From the NCBI GenBank assembly GCA_030670425.1, contig DAOVBS010000018.1:1-8436 (forward strand): a DNA stretch of 8,436 nt, read 5' to 3'. This DNA comes from Chloroflexota bacterium (GTDB taxonomy: Bacteria; Chloroflexota; Dehalococcoidia; GIF9; AB-539-J10). Shown piece after piece: positions 5,110 to 8,436 of the stretch (the stretch's first letter is position 1; each line of letters starts with the position of its first letter). Under the pieces are notes generated by a model that saw only the letters and a list, made by a program, of their open reading frames with translations, made no database searches and was not told where the DNA came from. The translations under genes were made by a program, and so were the position numbers.

Positions 5110-5565
5110 ATGATCAATCTGACAGCTTTTCTACGCCAGAACAAGGTTGACTTCGAGTTTCTCGAAAAGAAATCCACCCATCACGCCTCGGAAGCATCAA
5201 ATGCCAGTGGCATTTCCCTGGACAAGATCGTGAAGACGCTTGTTTTCGTTGACCAGGATTCCAGGCCTCTAATAGCTATCGTCAGGGCTGACTCCAATGC
5301 CAGCAGACACAAGCTTGAGTCCTGCTCCCGCTCGAAGTCGGTAAAGATAGCCTCCGACGAGACTGCGGAAAAGGCTACCGGCTACCCTACCGGAGGAATA
5401 CCGCCCGTGGGCCACAAGAAGAAGCTGCCAGTGTATCTCGACCGTGCGGTGTTGCAGAACGAGTATGTCTGGTGCGGTGGCGGGACAAGAACAAGGTTGG
5501 TCAAACTGAAGGTGGAGGATATCACCAGGCTGGTTGGCCCGGAGATGTGTGACATCTCAGCATGA
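5110..5565 (+). CDS. YbaK/ProX-type aminoacyl-tRNA deacylase
   Basis: The 151-residue protein covers a single YbaK/aminoacyl-tRNA synthetase-associated domain. Seen: KIVKTLVF (39-46) with the conserved Lys42 at the place of the YbaK catalytic lysine, GYPTGGIPPVGH (91-102), which forms the substrate-side loop, Asp111 in PVYLD, and a GGG turn at 123-125. Known: the family hydrolyses mischarged tRNA in trans, for example Cys-tRNA(Pro) or Ala-tRNA(Pro), protecting translation. Which mischarged tRNA is used here cannot be decided from these motifs. The ribosome binding site before the ATG is weak (GCAGAAG), which fits translation coupled to the permease gene 19 bases upstream. The stop is followed by a 63-base gap before the dUTPase gene. 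Confidence 0.87.
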   Translation: MINLTAFLRQNKVDFEFLEKKSTHHASEASNASGISLDKIVKTLVFVDQDSRPLIAIVRADSNASRHKLESCSRSKSVKIASDETAEKATGYPTGGIPPVGHKKKLPVYLDRAVLQNEYVWCGGGTRTRLVKLKVEDITRLVGPEMCDISA

Positions 5566-5598
5566 TAGTCTCCGGTGCACTCGTTGGCACCCAGCGAA

Positions 5599-5616
5599 TA
5601 GGAACTATAGGAACTA
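5599..5616 (+). repeat. Perfect 9-bp tandem duplication before the dUTPase gene
   Basis: TAGGAACTA occurs twice back to back, just before the ribosome binding site AGAGGAAAG (5616-5624). The unit overlaps a possible weak promoter: TTGGCA (5584-5589), a 16-base spacer, then TATAGG (5606-5611). Duplication could alter promoter spacing or leader length. Whether it is an operator, a slippage product or chance is not known. Confidence 0.5.
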
Positions 5617-5628
5617 GAGGAAAGATCC

Positions 5629-6138
5629 TTGGTTCTCGCGCGAAGTGATATCCGCCGCTTGCTAGAAGCAACCCCTCCAATAGTGGAAGGCCTGCTGAAT
5701 GCCGAAGAGCAGGTGCAGCCTAATGGCGTTGACCTCACCTTGAAGGAGATTGCGTCGTTTTCTTCGGCCGGCAGCCTGGGGTATGGAAACGAGGCGAGAA
5801 CGCTCTCCGACAGTTCTCCTTTGGCTCTCGACAGCCTCGAAGGCATTCACCTGCCGATGGGTTGCTACCTGGTTACGTACAATGAAATCGTTCACCTTCC
5901 CAAGAACGTCATGTGTCTGGCCTTGCCGCGCTCCAGTCTGCTGCGCTGCGGCGTCAGCGTTCACACGGCGCTTTGGGATGCCGGGTACTCTGGGCGTTCG
6001 CAGTCCCTACTGGTAGTGTATAACCCCAACGGGTTCCGCCTGTACAGAAACGCGAGGATCGTCCAGTTAGTCTTCCTACGTCTCGAGCGAGAAGTCACTC
6101 AAGGGTACCAGGGCATGTTCCAGGGAGAGGGCACCTAA
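5629..6138 (+). CDS. dut: dUTPase of the dCTP deaminase/dUTPase superfamily (archaeal type)
   Basis: The 169-residue protein has the trimeric dUTPase/Dcd fold motifs: QPNGVDLTL (30-38), PRSSLLRCG (100-108), TALWDAGYSG (113-122) with Asp117, NARIVQLVF (141-149) and a C-terminal YQGMFQGEG (160-168). It should hydrolyse dUTP to dUMP and pyrophosphate, keeping uracil out of DNA and supplying dUMP for thymidylate. In true dCTP deaminases a Glu in the strand after the DAGxxG turn is the base for deamination; here that strand reads RSQSLLVVYN with no Glu, favouring dUTPase over deaminase activity. It resembles the archaeal dUTPase subgroup more than the usual bacterial Dut. The start is TTG 5629: it follows GAGG by 8 bases, an in-frame TAG lies at 5608, and no ATG or GTG is available nearby. 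Confidence 0.8.
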   Translation: MVLARSDIRRLLEATPPIVEGLLNAEEQVQPNGVDLTLKEIASFSSAGSLGYGNEARTLSDSSPLALDSLEGIHLPMGCYLVTYNEIVHLPKNVMCLALPRSSLLRCGVSVHTALWDAGYSGRSQSLLVVYNPNGFRLYRNARIVQLVFLRLEREVTQGYQGMFQGEGT

Positions 6139-6176
6139 GCCTAGCGGTAGCGACGCTGGATGTCACGCCTTTGATT

Positions 6177-6235
6177 GACCTTCTCGAGGGTCTGCCAGCC
6201 ACCCTGCGAACTATGTAATGATCTTTCTTCATAGT
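6177..6235 (+). other. Two inverted repeats between dut and mutS2
   Basis: GACCTT-CTCG-AGGGTC (6177-6192, six pairs with one T-G) and ACTATG/CATAGT (6210-6215 with 6230-6235, 14-base loop containing CTTTCTT) lie after the dut stop. They may end the dut transcript, but neither has a T-run on its 3' side. Confidence 0.3.
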
Positions 6236-6267
6236 GATTGCATTTGAACAGCTTGCACCACCTACCG

Positions 6268-6276
6268 TGATACAAT
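6268..6276 (+). promoter_or_regulatory. Extended -10 promoter element for mutS2
   Basis: TGA followed by TACAAT gives an extended -10. A TTGAAC at 6244-6249 is 21 bases away, too far for a standard -35. Predicted start is near 6283, with the ribosome binding site AGGAG at 6297-6301. Confidence 0.5.
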
Positions 6277-6309
6277 ACGACCCGGAACAATAGGCCAGGA
6301 GTGGTTGCG

Positions 6310-8436
6310 TTGGACGAGAAAAGTCTGGAATTGCTCGAATTCCACCGAGTCAGAGAGATACTCGCTGACTTCACTTCGTTCTCAGCCAGTCGTGAACTGG
6401 TGATGGCACTACAACCGCTTTCGGATCGGGACCGGATTTTGCTGCTCTTGAAGCAGTCAGCTGAAGGCCGACGGCTGCTATCACTCGAACCCGACTTCTC
6501 CATCGGTGAGGTTCTTGATATACGCAGAGACGCGAAGATGGCGGCACAGGGCAAGATTCTGGAGCCCAAGACACTGGTTGAGATCCAGCAGGCCTTATGC
6601 GCTATCCGTCGCTTGCGCCTCGCCATCAGCGGACTCTCAAGCAAGCTTCAGCTGCTGTGGAACATGGCCGAGGGTATCGTTGAGTTCCGCCAAATTGAGA
6701 AGAACATCGGCAACTGTATATCGCCTGCCGGTGAGATCCTGGAGTCAGCTTCTCCTAAGCTGGCTGCGGTCAGACGCCGACTGACTACAGCACGTCAAGA
6801 TTTGATAAAGCATCTTGAAACCATTATTCGCTCACCCAGAGGCCGGAAGATCGTCGGGGAGCCCATTGTTACCGAAAGAGAAGGCAGATATGTCATCCCA
6901 GTGAAGATCGAATTCCGAAAAGAGATAAAGGGGATAGTCCACGATCTGTCCAACACAGGAGCCACGGCGTTTGTTGAACCGTGGGTCACCGTCGAGCAAG
7001 GAAACGAACTGCGACAACTCATCACGGAGGAGCAGCATGAGGTGGAGAGAATTCTCACAGAACTGAGTATCGAAGTGGGGGCACATGAGGCCGAGATATG
7101 TCAGAACATAGCCCTGGCGGCTGAAATCGATGTCGCGCTGGCAAAGGCGAGATATGCCCATCACGCCGGGGCAGCCGAGCCCATCGTTAACGGCTGCGGC
7201 GAGAACGCTGACAAGACATCTGCTGCAGACACGGGCATACTCAAGCTCGTTGAAGCGAGACATCCACTGCTGGTGGGGAAAGCCGTGCCCCTTTCGGCAG
7301 AGATCGGGCGCGATTTCTCCGGACTCGTTATCACCGGACCCAACACAGGCGGCAAGACAGTCGCCCTCAAGACGATCGGACTACTTGCACTCATGGCCCA
7401 AGCCGGTTTGCCTATTCCTGCCTCAGAGAAAAGCAGCATACCGGTCTTCGACGATGTGTTCGCCGATCTCGGCGATGAGCAGAGCATCGAGCAGACGTTG
7501 TCCAGCTTCAGTTGGCATATGAGCAACATCCTGCGTATCACAAGAAATGCCACACAAAGGAGCCTGGTGCTTCTAGACGAACTGGGCGCAAGTACCGACC
7601 CTGTCGAGGGATCCGCCTTGGGTCGCTCCATCCTGCTCTATTTTCTGTCCCGGGGTGCATTCATAGTAGCTACTACACACTACAGCGACCTGAAGGTCTT
7701 CGCACACATAACTCCAGGGCTGCAAAACGCTTCGCTTGAATTCAATCCAGCGACGCTGGCCCCCACCTACCAGCTGACTGTAGGTCTTCCTGGAGGCAGC
7801 AACGCGCTGGCTACGGCCTCACGCCTGGGGTTACCCCCTGAGATCGTTGACAGAGCAAGGGAGATGCTCCCAGAAGGTACACGAGACATGGAGAACGTCC
7901 TTGCCGGCTTGATGAGTGAAAAGCACAGAATTGAAGCCCTGCGAGCCAACCTGGAAGAGGAGAAAGACAACGCAGAACAACTCAATAGAGAGCTGAGTAA
8001 TGAGCTCCAACAGCTGAGGGTTGAGGAACGGAAGGTCATCCAAGAAACGCGTGACAGGGTAGTTCAAGAAGCAGCCCAGTTGCACAGGGAAATTCGAGGC
8101 TGCGCGTCCGAGCTGCGCAAGAAGAAATCGAAGGAGCAGATGGAGCAAGCAAAGAAGGCATTGGCTTCCGTGCAACAGAGACTAGATGGCGAAATCTGGC
8201 AGGCGACAACGGCCCCGATGACTGAGGAAGACGTAGACGCGGCTAGCATCAGGGCAGGCGACACGGTGCGCCTTAGACAAGTAAACGTGGAGGCGAAAGT
8301 CCTGTCCCTGTCTGAGAGAACGATGCAGATAGAGGTTCAGGTAGGGCAAACCAGGCTCTGGCTCGGACTTGATGGTGTAGAGAAGGTGACCGTATCGCCT
8401 GACGGAGAGCCTCCACGAGTTGTCCCGTTGAAGAGA
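6310..8436 (+). CDS. mutS2: MutS2 family ATPase (3' truncated by the window)
   Basis: The frame is open to the window edge; 709 residues are visible, against roughly 780 for the family. The N-terminal mismatch-recognition domain of MutS is absent, as expected for MutS2; residues 1-330 are the core/clamp part. The ATPase follows: Walker A GPNTGGKT (343-350), Q-loop and signature region with LSSFSWHM, Walker B LVLLDE (419-424) and THY with His457. A charged coiled coil runs from about 518 to 634, then a KOW-like segment (about 645-695). The C-terminal Smr nuclease domain would lie just past the edge. Known roles: MutS2 binds branched DNA in some species and, in Bacillus, rescues collided ribosomes; it does not do classical mismatch repair. 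The start is TTG 6310, which AGGAG precedes by 8 bases and which gives the family-like LDEKSLELLEF; GTG 6301 overlaps that ribosome binding site and is unlikely. Confidence 0.95.
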   Translation, partial: MDEKSLELLEFHRVREILADFTSFSASRELVMALQPLSDRDRILLLLKQSAEGRRLLSLEPDFSIGEVLDIRRDAKMAAQGKILEPKTLVEIQQALCAIRRLRLAISGLSSKLQLLWNMAEGIVEFRQIEKNIGNCISPAGEILESASPKLAAVRRRLTTARQDLIKHLETIIRSPRGRKIVGEPIVTEREGRYVIPVKIEFRKEIKGIVHDLSNTGATAFVEPWVTVEQGNELRQLITEEQHEVERILTELSIEVGAHEAEICQNIALAAEIDVALAKARYAHHAGAAEPIVNGCGENADKTSAADTGILKLVEARHPLLVGKAVPLSAEIGRDFSGLVITGPNTGGKTVALKTIGLLALMAQAGLPIPASEKSSIPVFDDVFADLGDEQSIEQTLSSFSWHMSNILRITRNATQRSLVLLDELGASTDPVEGSALGRSILLYFLSRGAFIVATTHYSDLKVFAHITPGLQNASLEFNPATLAPTYQLTVGLPGGSNALATASRLGLPPEIVDRAREMLPEGTRDMENVLAGLMSEKHRIEALRANLEEEKDNAEQLNRELSNELQQLRVEERKVIQETRDRVVQEAAQLHREIRGCASELRKKKSKEQMEQAKKALASVQQRLDGEIWQATTAPMTEEDVDAASIRAGDTVRLRQVNVEAKVLSLSERTMQIEVQVGQTRLWLGLDGVEKVTVSPDGEPPRVVPLKR

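Noticed and set aside
5382..5846. Antisense frame of 154 codons opposite the YbaK and dUTPase genes
   Set aside because: It overlaps two real genes on the other strand and has low-complexity Ser/Arg composition typical of a shadow frame.
6832..8264. Several antisense frames of 90-156 codons opposite mutS2
   Set aside because: They lie wholly within the coding sequence of MutS2, whose motifs are intact, and are Ser-rich shadows.

Overview
The window reads as a piece of bacterial chromosome with moderate G+C. Every protein gene I can support lies on the + strand. Family content points to Chloroflexota, most likely Dehalococcoidia or a relative: a short MetE-type methionine synthase of the folate-independent kind described in Dehalococcoides, an archaeal-style dUTPase, a membrane-anchored helical protein overlapping a YtxH gene, and repeated use of GTG and TTG starts. 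The assignment is an inference from gene families, not from a marker gene. I see no phage genes, insertion sequence, CRISPR array or plasmid functions.

Layout. Positions 1-1175 hold the tail of a small cysteine-containing redox protein (C_GCAxxG_C_C type) overlapping by 4 bases a core methionine synthase. Positions 1176-2147 hold no believable protein gene. They contain a strong promoter (1265-1294), a candidate structured RNA closed by a 12-bp helix whose 5' end sits at the predicted transcription start (about 1301-1460), a run of small hairpins, a second extended -10 element and a type II tRNA-Leu(TAG) with an encoded CCA end (1811-1895). Positions 2101-2990 hold a TIM-barrel sugar isomerase/epimerase with its own promoter. 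Positions 3050-3821 hold a two-gene envelope unit: a one-helix membrane protein with 14-residue repeats, overlapping a YtxH protein. Positions 3972-5565 hold an AI-2E family permease followed closely by a YbaK-type aminoacyl-tRNA deacylase. Positions 5629-6138 hold a dUTPase of the dCTP deaminase fold with a TTG start. Positions 6310-8436 hold mutS2, also with a TTG start and cut by the right edge.

How it fits together. The methionine synthase and its redox-protein neighbour suggest methionine made with a methyl group delivered by a corrinoid protein rather than by methyl-folate. The dUTPase (dUTP removal), MutS2 (branched DNA or stalled ribosomes) and YbaK protein (mischarged tRNA) are quality-control functions, although I cannot show that they form one operon. 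Most transcription units start after a TGN-TANAAT-like extended -10 element, five of which can be read directly.

Most unusual item. The best candidate for something undescribed is the promoter plus structured RNA at 1265-1460. The rest of the window looks like ordinary chromosome.
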